The notes below the pieces were generated by a model. The model was not told the DNA's origin. It saw only the letters and a program-made list of their open reading frames with translations, and searched no databases. The translations under genes were made by a program, and so were the position numbers. DNA of 19,341 nt, taken from NCBI GenBank assembly GCA_016926455.1, contig JAFGOO010000035.1, positions 1 to 19,341 on the forward strand. Reading direction: 5' to 3'. Shown piece after piece: positions 7,696 through 14,749 of this stretch (within the stretch, counting starts at the first letter, position 1; each line of letters begins with the position of its first letter). Origin of the DNA: Methanosarcinaceae archaeon (GTDB lineage: Archaea; Halobacteriota; Methanosarcinia; Methanosarcinales; Methanosarcinaceae).

Positions 7696-8279
7696 GCCAC
7701 AGGGACTGCCATGACTTCGGTTTTTCTTATCTCAACCCTTCTCAATGGGTAGATATTTTTTGCATTCCTGTATATGTTCGCAGAGAGTTTCCCAATAATA
7801 GCTTCCTCAACGAACTGCTCAAAAGTGAGTTCTGAAGCACGTTTCTCTGTGATCAGGTTCATTACATCCCTTATTGCTTTAATCTGGCTTGTACGTGCCC
7901 TCTTGACCGTAAAGCAAGTGGGTTTAACCCTGATCTTATAACCGTCCTTTGTATTGACATTGAGATTAGTATCGATCCGAGATGTCTGGCGCTTCACGAT
8001 CGAGCGTAGGTAATCGGTAGTAATCTCATGACCGATAAATTTCGTATGCGCAACATCGCCCACCACATCATTGATCTCAAGTCGCAGTTTTGTATTATGC
8101 TTTGAAAAATCGTTAGTAAGTTCCCCAACAGTAGTCTCAACAACCCTCCCGATCAACTTGGCTGGTTCATCTGCCGGTGTTACTCCAATGTTGTTGCTGC
8201 CAATGAATTGAGGTGTCTCTATGTTATACCATTGTTTCGATTTCCATCTATCCAATTTCTTCTGTACTTTTCTTGCCAA
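7689..8279 (-). CDS. rps3ae: Small-subunit ribosomal protein S3Ae (eS1)
   Basis: This 196-residue protein matches archaeal S3Ae throughout: the N-terminus ARKVQKKLDRWKSKQWYNI, the central LRLEINDVVGDVAHTKFIGHEITTDYLRSIV, and the C-terminal VEIRKTEVMAVPVAA. It is part of the 30S subunit near the mRNA exit. The start is TTG (8277-8279), fixed by GGAGG six bases upstream (8286-8290 on the complementary strand); no in-frame ATG would retain the conserved N-terminus. It has its own promoter candidate at 8375-8390. In many archaea S3Ae lies close to S15, a RecJ-like gene and Pcc1, as here, although mobile debris and serS now separate them. The 3' end borders the decayed tnpB. Confidence 0.96.
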   Translation of the reverse strand: MARKVQKKLDRWKSKQWYNIETPQFIGSNNIGVTPADEPAKLIGRVVETTVGELTNDFSKHNTKLRLEINDVVGDVAHTKFIGHEITTDYLRSIVKRQTSRIDTNLNVNTKDGYKIRVKPTCFTVKRARTSQIKAIRDVMNLITEKRASELTFEQFVEEAIIGKLSANIYRNAKNIYPLRRVEIRKTEVMAVPVAA

Positions 8280-8374
8280 TCAATTCCTCCAATTATCAGT
8301 ATAATGTAATGTGTTTATTATAATCAGGAAATAGACTCCATCAATCTATAATGGCTGTTTATACTCGCATATCC

Positions 8375-8390
8375 CTATATAAACAAATCG
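8375..8390 (-). promoter_or_regulatory. Probable rps3ae promoter
   Basis: Read on the minus strand, CGATTTGTTTATATAG contains a strong archaeal TATA box (TTTATATA) with an upstream BRE-like region. Initiation about 25 bases on, near 8353, would give a leader of about 70 bases ending in the GGAGG site used by the TTG start. The repeat at 8412-8687 ends just upstream, so this promoter was left intact by the insertion. Confidence 0.55.
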
Positions 8391-8411
8391 GTCAGATTAT
8401 GTGTAATAATC

Positions 8412-8687
8412 ATCAACTTTGGAATAAGAAGATCACCGTTTTCAAAAGGTAGATGAATTACGTCAAATTTCTATATTCATATAATCACATCAAACCATAT
8501 ATTACATTGTTACCCGTTAGGCTCTTTATGTCTTGTAACGAATGCCATTCTATATCAATAAACCTTTAAAGCCAATTGAGTTAGGAATGGAACGCAGCAA
8601 GGAAGGGACTTCTAGATTTAAAGTCTGTGGAGAAGCAAGTGTGTTATTTTTGAAGCCGGAAACCAGCCTGTTTATAGGGTAACAGTT
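8412..8687 (+). mobile_element. IS200/IS605-derived repeat, copy A (tnpB 3'-end type)
   Basis: This is the longest-framed of three related copies. It begins ATCAACTTTGGAATAAG, then has a near-perfect hairpin (ACCGTTT, loop TC, AAAAGGT; 8435-8450). An AT-rich middle shared with the other copies follows (CATCAAACCATATA, GTTACCCGTTAGG). The 3' half keeps one open frame: KPIELGMERSKEGTSRF, then VCGEASVLFLKPETSLFIG and stop at 8678-8680. That matches the usual C-terminal tail of archaeal TnpB proteins (...ELGRGTxx...ACGxxx...SLKQEAPxxxG). Unlike copies B and C it lacks their roughly 14-base frame-breaking deletion. No right-end hairpin is visible before serS begins at 8703. The orientation is opposite to the flanking genes. 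Boundaries are set by where similarity to the other copies fades. Confidence 0.7.
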
Positions 8688-8702
8688 CATTATCGAACAT
8701 CC

Positions 8703-10211
8703 CTATAAGAACCGTATCCCTTTCGGTAGTTCTCCCACACGTTCCCTTACCTCATTAGGCCAGTTCTCAGGGTCAAGACCCTTCTGGGCAAGGAACACCG
8801 ATGCCCAGCGTTCAAGTCCCACACCTGAACACCCGGACCACAATTCCTCACCTGACTGGCACTTCACATTGAAGCCTGAGGGATACTTATTGCCATTGAC
8901 GCTGACATTCTGGAATTCCAGCCAATCTCCCTCCTCCCCGCGGTACGGAAGAGGTGCCTCATAATCGATAGTACCTATATCCTTTCCCTCTGAAAGCCCT
9001 GTCATCCCTTCCTGCGCCATGAACCATGGGGTAACCCATGCCTTGCGCCACTCAAGTTCAAGGATATTGTTGAAGATACGCTTATACTTTTCCTGCAGTT
9101 CTTTTGAATGGGATAACACCTGATTAGGCGTACCCGCCCAGACGATTTCGATTCTGTGGAATTCGTCCACGCGCTCCATTCCGTGGATACCCCCACTTTC
9201 GTACCTGTGCGAAGTGCCTGAGTGATCGAATACCTTTAAAGGGAACTCGTTAGTTGGGATTGTCTCACCCTGCAGGTACACCCAGAACGGTGGACACTGT
9301 GCATAGCACATTCCACCAATGGGGTCTCCAATTTTTTCCTTGATCATTGCGGTGGGCACCTCATGCGTCACTTTGTAATAATCAATAACATCTTCCCAGT
9401 ATTTAGGGTCCCTTGTCTTTGGAGGGCAGATATAATATATCTCAGGGTACACGCCTTTGGCATGCCCCGATTTTTTCCAAACATCCCAAGGAACCAGCTT
9501 TGGGAAGATCATCTCCCTGTACCCGAGAGGATCAAGAAGTTCTTCGATCACGATCTTCTCGAATACCCGGAATAATCGAGTGGATTGCGGACCATGTATC
9601 CACTGCCCACGGCTTGCACCCCGTTTGAGCCAGCCTCGCTTTTGCATCTCTATTGTAGGATCTTCTGAAAACCTGTGAACCTTTTTCTCACTTTCCCACA
9701 GAAGGCTCCAGTGTTCTGCCTTGCCGCCATATGTCTGGGCTGCGATCTTATCTTCCATTAATGTCAGTATCCTATCAGGAACTCGATTATCCAGTTCAGC
9801 CTCCTCAACTTCAAGTGTGAGGGTAATCACACCATCCCCATAGTCCATACTGTTTACATAAGGTATCTTAATTTCACCAAGCGGCTTTTCTGAAGGTATC
9901 CTGATTACAAAGGACCCCACGTCTATTCCACGAATACCGATATGGAAATCCTTACCAAGTTTTGTAGCAAGGGGTTTCCTTAGCCTGAGCAGTGCATCGT
10001 GGGCACGTACATGCTTTCCAGACTCTATGGTAAGATTGATTCTGTCTCCTTCAAGACCCCACTCGACAATACGTGCACCCTGTCCTTCCGGCGCGCCTCT
10101 TGTAAGTATACCTTGGTTCGCCTCATCAAAATAGGCACCAATTAAATCCTTTGCCCCGGATGCATCAGCACTTGTCTTGAAAGATGCTTTTAACTTGAAC
10201 TGTAATTCCAT
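8703..10211 (-). CDS. serS: Seryl-tRNA synthetase, methanogen-type (type 2)
   Basis: This is the rare SerRS found in methanogenic archaea, which charges tRNA-Ser and binds a zinc ion in its active site. At 502 residues, the zinc ligands fall at C306 (MCYAQCPPFW), E355 (FHRIEIVW) and C461 (ELWSGCSGVGLERW), the same numbers as in the Methanosarcina barkeri enzyme as I recall it. The N-terminal tRNA-binding domain (about 1-165) lacks the long coiled coil of ordinary SerRS. Class II motifs follow, ending with the motif 3 segment GVGLERWASVF. The ATG at 10211 has GAGGAATTATAC before it. It is 72 bp downstream of pcc1 on the same strand. Some Methanosarcinales carry both SerRS types; whether this genome has a second cannot be seen here. 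Confidence 0.97.
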   Translation of the reverse strand: MELQFKLKASFKTSADASGAKDLIGAYFDEANQGILTRGAPEGQGARIVEWGLEGDRINLTIESGKHVRAHDALLRLRKPLATKLGKDFHIGIRGIDVGSFVIRIPSEKPLGEIKIPYVNSMDYGDGVITLTLEVEEAELDNRVPDRILTLMEDKIAAQTYGGKAEHWSLLWESEKKVHRFSEDPTIEMQKRGWLKRGASRGQWIHGPQSTRLFRVFEKIVIEELLDPLGYREMIFPKLVPWDVWKKSGHAKGVYPEIYYICPPKTRDPKYWEDVIDYYKVTHEVPTAMIKEKIGDPIGGMCYAQCPPFWVYLQGETIPTNEFPLKVFDHSGTSHRYESGGIHGMERVDEFHRIEIVWAGTPNQVLSHSKELQEKYKRIFNNILELEWRKAWVTPWFMAQEGMTGLSEGKDIGTIDYEAPLPYRGEEGDWLEFQNVSVNGNKYPSGFNVKCQSGEELWSGCSGVGLERWASVFLAQKGLDPENWPNEVRERVGELPKGIRFL

Positions 10212-10283
10212 GTATAATTCCTCATTTTTAGGTCAATTGATAAAGTTATCATTATGTTTAGGCTGAAACCAGCAAATCAATTC

Positions 10284-10514
10284 TTATTTCACAGATGAAA
10301 CGATTTCCTCTGCTATCTTTGCATTCATCAGATAATCATCCACAGTCGCGATAAGGGACGTTATTTTTTCAGTTGTAAAATGAGTAACTGTGCTATCCTC
10401 GCGAACTTCAGTCTTCATGTTAGACAAATTATCAGGTGATAGCGCAAGAGTTACCTTTTTTGCAATCTCTGGTGCCTCTGTGCTCCTGAATTCAATGATA
10501 CCACATATTTTCAT
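10284..10514 (-). CDS. pcc1: KEOPS complex subunit Pcc1
   Basis: Pcc1 is the small dimerising subunit of KEOPS, which makes the N6-threonylcarbamoyl modification on A37 of ANN-decoding tRNAs. The 76-residue protein has the beta-alpha-beta-beta-alpha pattern of the family. Its core is LALSPDNLSNMKTEVREDST and it ends SLIATVDDYLMNAKIAEEIV. I start it at ATG 10512-10514; the in-frame TTG just before it would add one residue only. It follows the RecJ-like gene with only a three-base gap between that gene's stop and this ATG, so it is certainly in the same message and probably translated by re-initiation. This pairing is common in euryarchaeotes. Confidence 0.9.
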   Translation of the reverse strand: MKICGIIEFRSTEAPEIAKKVTLALSPDNLSNMKTEVREDSTVTHFTTEKITSLIATVDDYLMNAKIAEEIVSSVK

Positions 10515-10517
10515 CAA

Positions 10518-11849
10518 TTATGACTTCCTGACCGGTTCCAATTGTTCACCGATAATGTTATCCACAATACTTATAAATTCCTCTGCACGTCCTTTCGGTA
10601 TCGTTGCACCAGATGCGATGTTATGTCCGCCACCACTACCTCCCACAGCATTTGCACCTTCACGCAGAGCATATGCAAGGTCAAGCCCCTTTGCAACAAG
10701 TGCACGGGTTCCGCGCGCTGAAACTTTTACAACGTCCTCTACTTCATTTATCGCAATGAAAGGCAGGTCCGGGTGAATATATCTAACCACCGTGCTTGCA
10801 ACGATACCTGTGGAATTCATGTTATTTGTGTTCAAAAACCAGAGATTATTACCCTTCCGGATCATCCCTTCGGCTTTCTTGATATCTAATATAATGGACT
10901 TTTGATAATCAATAGAAAGTGCACGGGTTTCATCCACAACTGAGGGATCCTTCATGCACAGCGAAAGCGCAAGACCACTCTTATCAAGCTTTCCACATGT
11001 GTTCAGTATCGCAACAAGGTCATATACGTTCGTAACAAGTTCGCGATTCAGGATATAGACATCTCCTATGGCAGCATCCAATGCTTCAGGACTTGCACGC
11101 TTTGTAAGTTTCAGTGCAATAGCAGATGTCAGTTTTTTTAGTTCATCCGGCTGCATTCTGTTAATTTCACCATGGATGCCAAGAATATCAAGGAATTCCT
11201 CGATTTTTGAGCGGTTACCGGTTATATCAAGATACGGTTCGGGTGTATATTCCAGAACATCTGAAATGTCCCCATCACCAATCTTCAACCCCTTTTTAAC
11301 TGAGACCACACCAGCGTGAGAAGCCTCATCCAGAATATATTTGTTTGCAACCTCAAACAACTGTTTATCCCCAACCGCGCCCGCAACAGCAAGTCCTGCC
11401 AGATCAACATTATCCTTTCCCATTTCCCTTGCAACCATGTAGGTAGCACCAGATGCAGACAAGTGTATTGCTCCGTCGATGCCTACATTATGTGGATTAA
11501 ATGCAACCTTTGCAGGCGATTCACCCACAGGCTGGTGGTGATCGATAACAACCACATCCGCCATCACATTTGCGATTATCTCACCCTGTCCACTTCCCAT
11601 GTCGCAGAAAATCACAAGATCACCATCGTATATATTATTGTTTATCATTTCCACAACGGACTCTTCAAGCCTACTGACGATGGATGCATGGAAGGAAATG
11701 CCATTTCTCATAAGTGCCTGACAGATGATTGCAGCAGATGTTATGCCATCGGCATCGTTGTGTGAAATCACTCGCATATGACTATATTTAGCAATAACCC
11801 CGGCTGTCATTTTTGCAAGTTCTGTCAATTTCTGGATATCTTCGTTCAA
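10518..11849 (-). CDS. Archaeal RecJ-like DHH phosphoesterase
   Basis: This 443-residue protein of the DHH/DHHA1 superfamily shows motif I SHNDADGITSAA (30-35 core), an acidic FCDMGSG (D83), motif III VVVIDHHQP (DHH at 103-105) and a C-terminal DHHA1 nucleic-acid-binding motif GGSGGGHNIASG (about 403-414). Archaeal members are single-strand exonucleases or nanoRNases; some bind GINS and the replicative helicase. Which applies cannot be decided from sequence. The start is TTG at 11847-11849, preceded by GGTGGT; a nearby ATG (11851-11853) is out of frame. It precedes pcc1. In related genomes rps15 usually lies directly upstream; here a pseudogene and a mobile repeat separate the two, so this gene may now depend on another promoter. 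Confidence 0.92.
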   Translation of the reverse strand: MNEDIQKLTELAKMTAGVIAKYSHMRVISHNDADGITSAAIICQALMRNGISFHASIVSRLEESVVEMINNNIYDGDLVIFCDMGSGQGEIIANVMADVVVIDHHQPVGESPAKVAFNPHNVGIDGAIHLSASGATYMVAREMGKDNVDLAGLAVAGAVGDKQLFEVANKYILDEASHAGVVSVKKGLKIGDGDISDVLEYTPEPYLDITGNRSKIEEFLDILGIHGEINRMQPDELKKLTSAIALKLTKRASPEALDAAIGDVYILNRELVTNVYDLVAILNTCGKLDKSGLALSLCMKDPSVVDETRALSIDYQKSIILDIKKAEGMIRKGNNLWFLNTNNMNSTGIVASTVVRYIHPDLPFIAINEVEDVVKVSARGTRALVAKGLDLAYALREGANAVGGSGGGHNIASGATIPKGRAEEFISIVDNIIGEQLEPVRKS

Positions 11850-11888
11850 TCATACCACCAAGCAAAAAAATATACTGATTTGAACTTG

Positions 11889-12136
11889 TTATCTAACCAC
11901 TTCCTCGAGTTTTGTTGATCTTCCATTTTCCATCACTGTTCCAACATTGATACAGGTATTGATTGCTGTATGAACATCAACTCCCATGATAACTCCCAGT
12001 TTTCTACGTCCAGAATCGGCTTATTTGCAACCTGGAGCATTACCTTTGAGCGCGTAAGCGTCAGGGGTCTACATCGCAAACCTTCGCCTGCTGAAAGAAT
12101 TAATGCTTTTATGGCATATAGTGATCTTTTTAACAA
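11889..12136 (-). pseudogene. Collapsed sugar-1-phosphate nucleotidyltransferase (GlmU-like)
   Basis: Only the two ends of the protein remain. The N-terminal part reads IKALILSAGEGLRCRPLTLT then SKVMLQVANKPILDVE, the nucleotide-binding signature of UTP/dTTP sugar-1-phosphate nucleotidyltransferases (normally MKAxILAAGEGTRxRPLT). The expected start codon has become ATA (12110-12112). After a junction the frame shifts and reads GVDVHTAINTCINVGTVMEN followed by about a dozen residues to a stop at 11889-11891. This resembles the C-terminal left-handed beta-helix end of archaeal bifunctional GlcNAc-1-P uridyltransferase/acetyltransferases. Some 300 codons between the parts are missing. The junction carries a direct repeat, TGGGAGTT-ATCA-TGGGAGTT (minus strand), which may mark how the deletion formed. 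Mobile repeat B begins just outside the lost start codon. Confidence 0.8.
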
Positions 12137-12139
12137 TTT

Positions 12140-12396
12140 ATCACCTTTGAAATAAGAAGACCACCGTTTTCAAACGGTAGATTAATTAATTGAAATTTCT
12201 ATATTCATGTAATCACATCAAACCATATATAAAATTGTTACTCGTTAGGTCCTTTAACGAATACCATTCTATATATCAAGTACCTTTAAAGCCTATTGAT
12301 TTAGGAATGGAATACAGTAGATCATAAAGCCTTTGGAGAAACCAGTAAGTGTTCTTTGAAGCAGGAGGCCAGCCTATTTATAGGGTGGTAGTTACA
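12140..12396 (+). mobile_element. IS200/IS605-derived repeat, copy B
   Basis: Similarity to copies A and C begins at ATCACCTTTGAAATAAG and ends near GGGTGGTAGTTACA. It has the cleanest 5' hairpin: ACCGTTT, loop TC, AAACGGT (12163-12178), a perfect seven-pair stem. The 3' end reads KAFGETSKCSLKQEASLFIGW and TAG, a TnpB C-terminal tail. The preceding frame ELGMEYSRS stops at TAA because of a roughly 14-base deletion relative to copy A, and copy C has the same deletion. No IS605 right-end hairpin follows. It lies between the nucleotidyltransferase pseudogene and the rps15 terminator, on the strand opposite to the neighbouring genes. Confidence 0.7.
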
Positions 12397-12510
12397 ACTT
12401 AAAATTCTTATTTTTGATAGGGATTGGAAACCCGGAAATATAAGAATAATCTGCTCTTTAAACGTTCTACTCAAAAATAAACTAAACAACTAGTGATAGA
12501 AGATTTAGTC
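12397..12510. other. Intergenic spacer with no recognised feature
   Basis: This AT-rich stretch lies between mobile repeat B and the rps15 terminator. It contains GGGATTGGAAACCC, which superficially recalls a CRISPR repeat end but occurs once only. The inverted pieces ATTCTTATTTTT and AAATATAAGAAT could form a weak stem. I see no coding frame or RNA gene in it. Confidence 0.4.
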
Positions 12511-12558
12511 AATCAAAAAAGAGAATTAATCGGGTTGATGAGAGATCAACGCCGATTA
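12511..12558 (-). terminator. Intrinsic terminator after rps15
   Basis: On the minus strand, 22 bases past the rps15 stop, the RNA can fold TAATCGG-c-GTTGAT, loop CTCTC, ATCAAC-CCGATTA: 13 base pairs interrupted by one unpaired C (12527-12558). It is followed by a T-rich run including TTTTTT (about 12511-12522). It is the clearest terminator-like structure in the window and would end the rps15 message before the mobile repeat and the recJ-like gene. Confidence 0.75.
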
Positions 12559-12580
12559 TTATTGGTTACCTTTACTAGAA

Positions 12581-13039
12581 TTATCTGGTAATAAGCATTT
12601 CCGCAGTTTCTGGTTTGTATTTCCATTCCTTTGGTAACATTTTTGTGGACTGGTAATATTTGACAAGCCTTCTGATTTTGGACTCAGTAGACTGCAGTGA
12701 ACGTCTGTTGTGTACATCTTTGGTATTGATTACAAGATGTTTTCTCATTCCGATTGCTTTTACGATCAGGTTTCTCAAATCTTCAGGTACATTTGGAGCA
12801 ACATTATTTTTTACTAATATCTGAGTTGTTTTGATACCGGTTGCGAGTTTAACATCCGGCACACCATACTGATCTCTCAGGATCATTCCAATTTCACTTG
12901 TTGAATTACCCTGTTTCCACAGGTCTAGAATAACTTTTGTAATCTCGTCGGCACTCATGGGTGACCAAGTAGGCGATTCTGTTCTTATTGGCCTCGTAGA
13001 TCCGGCTTTTCCCTTCTTCCGGGTATGCATTTTTGCCAT
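12581..13039 (-). CDS. rps15: Small-subunit ribosomal protein S15 (uS15)
   Basis: The 152-residue archaeal S15 has the N-terminal extension MAKMHTRKKGKAGSTRPI then SPTWSPMSADEI. The conserved core follows, with GVPDVKLATGIKTTQILVKN and the rRNA-binding KDVHNRRSLQSTESKIRRLV. It binds 16S rRNA early in 30S assembly. GGAGG lies six bases before the ATG, and the sequence GGAGGAATT is shared with the S3Ae leader. The gene has a long leader with two inverted repeats and a strong terminator, so it is probably a single-gene transcript here. In relatives it usually leads an operon with the RecJ-like, Pcc1 and S3Ae genes. Confidence 0.97.
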   Translation of the reverse strand: MAKMHTRKKGKAGSTRPIRTESPTWSPMSADEITKVILDLWKQGNSTSEIGMILRDQYGVPDVKLATGIKTTQILVKNNVAPNVPEDLRNLIVKAIGMRKHLVINTKDVHNRRSLQSTESKIRRLVKYYQSTKMLPKEWKYKPETAEMLITR

Positions 13040-13102
13040 TTAATTCCTCCCGATAATAATGATTTATTAATGATGTTATTGGTTATTTCTGAATTTATTA
13101 TG

Positions 13103-13210
13103 AATGCTTTTAAGCATTATCAGCAAAGATTGGCAAAGTTAGAATTTGCCTACGTTGTGATTAGTAGTCTCATCAAATTATTAGGAACGTATAGGAGCAA
13201 TAATTTGATG
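13103..13210 (-). promoter_or_regulatory. Structured rps15 leader: two inverted repeats
   Basis: Within the presumed 5' leader of rps15, positions 13171-13182 and 13199-13210 form a perfect 12-bp inverted repeat (CATCAAATTATT and AATAATTTGATG) around a 16-base loop. Nearer the gene, 13103-13118 form a perfect 7-bp repeat (AATGCTT, loop TT, AAGCATT). In bacteria S15 represses its own translation by binding a leader structure; whether archaeal S15 does so is not known to me, so autoregulation is a hypothesis. The first repeat could also be an operator, being palindromic in DNA. Beyond the leader, 13266-13417 holds nothing I recognise. Confidence 0.5.
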
Positions 13211-13251
13211 TGGATTTTTTATGTGGCGAACGATTTTAAAGAACCCGGCAT

Positions 13252-13264
13252 CCAATATATAACT
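13252..13264 (-). promoter_or_regulatory. Candidate rps15 promoter
   Basis: On the minus strand AGTTATATATTGG is a good TATA box, which would start transcription near 13230 and give a leader of about 190 bases. A second candidate, CTTTAAAATCG at 13231-13241, would start the RNA almost exactly at the outer 12-bp hairpin. Either places both inverted repeats in or at the leader. Confidence 0.45.
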
Positions 13265-13417
13265 TGTGATTGAGTGAAAACCTTTGACTGGTCACAAAAA
13301 GATGGGTGAAATTATTGTAAAATTCAAAAGCATAATAACTTGGTGATTGGTTAAGAAGTTTTATTGGCTGGTTGACACAAAATCAACTATGTAAACATTT
13401 GCAATTAAGTAATTCAG

Positions 13418-14650
13418 TTACTGTGAAACTTTCTGGATAACATCTTCTATCGTCATTAATGCCTGTTTGCCTGTTTCCATATCCTTAAGCGTAACTTTTC
13501 CAGTCTCGATTTCCTGTTCACCAACAATAACAACGTAATCAACAGAGATTGTATTCGCATAGGACAGCTGAGATTTGAAATTGCGTCCCATCAGATCGAT
13601 GTGAACCGGAAGGAAATCCCGTAGCTTGTTTGCGATTCTGATCGTTTCAATGCGAGTTGTTTCCATAGCTATAACAGCGATTATTTTTTGCTTTTTAGGC
13701 TCTATTTTGCATATTTCCATTATTCGGTCAAAACCAAGACCAAAACCTGTTGATGGTATATCTCCACCGCCAAATAATTTGATCAGCTGATATGAACCAC
13801 CTCCGCATATCTGGTTCTGCGCACCGAGACTTTCTGAATATATCTCAAAGACCATGCCTGTATAGTAATCAAGCCCTCTGGCAATCCCAAAGTCTATCTC
13901 ATATTCGATACCATAGGCATCTAGCAATACCAGCAGTTCTTCGAATGTATCAAGTTCGGGTATTTCACCTGTGATTGTGCGGGCCTTATTCACAGCATCT
14001 TCACCTGTCAAACAAATCAGTTCCAGAATATTTCGCCTAATGTCTACAGACGCATTTATCTCTTCAAGATAATCATCAAGACCGGTATCATCTTTCTTAT
14101 CGACAAAACGCATGATTTTGCTCTGCTGTTCATTATCTAGTGAACTCAAGATGTGCCGGAGGATTCCCAGATGCCCGACATGCAGACTGCCTTTTATTCC
14201 GGTCGCTCTGAGCATGGATGATGCAAGTGCTATGACCTCTGCATCCGAATCCGGTTTGCTGCTCCCCATCAACTCTACCCCGAACTGCCAGAATTCCCGA
14301 AACCGTCCTTTTTGCGGACGTTCATACCTGAAACAATTTTCGAAATAAAACAGTTTTAGAGGTTTTGGGGTGGCTTGCATTTCATTTACAAACATTCTCA
14401 TAACAGGTGCCGTGAGTTCCGGGCGAAGTGTCATTTCCCTGTCACCTTTGTCGGTGAAGTTGTAAAGTTCACCAACAATTCCCTCACCCGATTTTAGTGT
14501 AAATAAATCCAGACTTTCAAAAGTAGGTGTTATGACCTCACTGTATCCCCAGTTCTTAACAACTTCTCGCATTATGTTTTCAACGTATCTCCTACGTGTG
14601 GTCTCTGCAGGAAGGAAATCTCGTGTTCCACGTGGTTTAGTGATTTTCAT
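13418..14650 (-). CDS. hisS: Histidyl-tRNA synthetase
   Basis: This class II synthetase of 410 residues charges tRNA-His. It begins MKITKPRGTRDFLPAE. Motif 2 is FRYERPQKGRFREFWQF (107-123), the histidine-binding signature is ARGLDYYTG (257-265), and motif 3 is GFGLGFDRI (302-310). The anticodon-binding domain occupies the last 90 residues. No Shine-Dalgarno sequence precedes the ATG; a TATA element about 26 bases upstream suggests a leaderless transcript. It lies 99 bp downstream of the fibrillarin gene. The protein is intact and of normal archaeal length. Confidence 0.97.
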   Translation of the reverse strand: MKITKPRGTRDFLPAETTRRRYVENIMREVVKNWGYSEVITPTFESLDLFTLKSGEGIVGELYNFTDKGDREMTLRPELTAPVMRMFVNEMQATPKPLKLFYFENCFRYERPQKGRFREFWQFGVELMGSSKPDSDAEVIALASSMLRATGIKGSLHVGHLGILRHILSSLDNEQQSKIMRFVDKKDDTGLDDYLEEINASVDIRRNILELICLTGEDAVNKARTITGEIPELDTFEELLVLLDAYGIEYEIDFGIARGLDYYTGMVFEIYSESLGAQNQICGGGSYQLIKLFGGGDIPSTGFGLGFDRIMEICKIEPKKQKIIAVIAMETTRIETIRIANKLRDFLPVHIDLMGRNFKSQLSYANTISVDYVVIVGEQEIETGKVTLKDMETGKQALMTIEDVIQKVSQ

Positions 14651-14670
14651 TTTAAATCTTGCTCTGATTG

Positions 14671-14680
14671 GTATAATATG
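14671..14680 (-). promoter_or_regulatory. Candidate TATA box for leaderless hisS mRNA
   Basis: On the minus strand CATATTATAC is centred about 26 bases upstream of the hisS ATG, and no ribosome-binding sequence lies between. This spacing fits transcription starting at or beside the start codon. It is a prediction from position and composition. Confidence 0.4.
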
Positions 14681-14704
14681 AATGTAAATATTCGGCAGGT
14701 GAAT

Positions 14705-14729
14705 CCAAAAGAAAGGAAATCACTTTTGG
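14705..14729 (-). terminator. Weak hairpin after the fibrillarin gene
   Basis: CCAAAAG (14705-14711) and CTTTTGG (14723-14729) pair over seven bases with an 11-base loop, about 20 bases past the fibrillarin stop. No long T-run follows, so it may be a terminator, a processing site or chance. Confidence 0.25.
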
Positions 14730-14749
14730 TTGGATATTACTTACGTGTT

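Noticed and set aside
7641..7835. 64-codon + strand open frame crossing into rps3ae
   Set aside because: Its first part is a frame-shifted piece of the tnpB relic and the rest is antisense to S3Ae.
8412..8687. Copy A as a functional small gene
   Set aside because: The open 3' frame matches only a TnpB tail, lacks a start with a ribosome-binding site and has no catalytic part; residual coding sequence is simpler.
12415..12437. CRISPR-like GATTGGAAAC sequence
   Set aside because: It occurs once, with no repeated units or spacers around it, and no cas gene is present.
13025..13273. 82-codon + strand open frame in the rps15 upstream region
   Set aside because: No similarity or ribosome-binding site; it covers the inverted repeats and promoter of rps15, which explain the region better.
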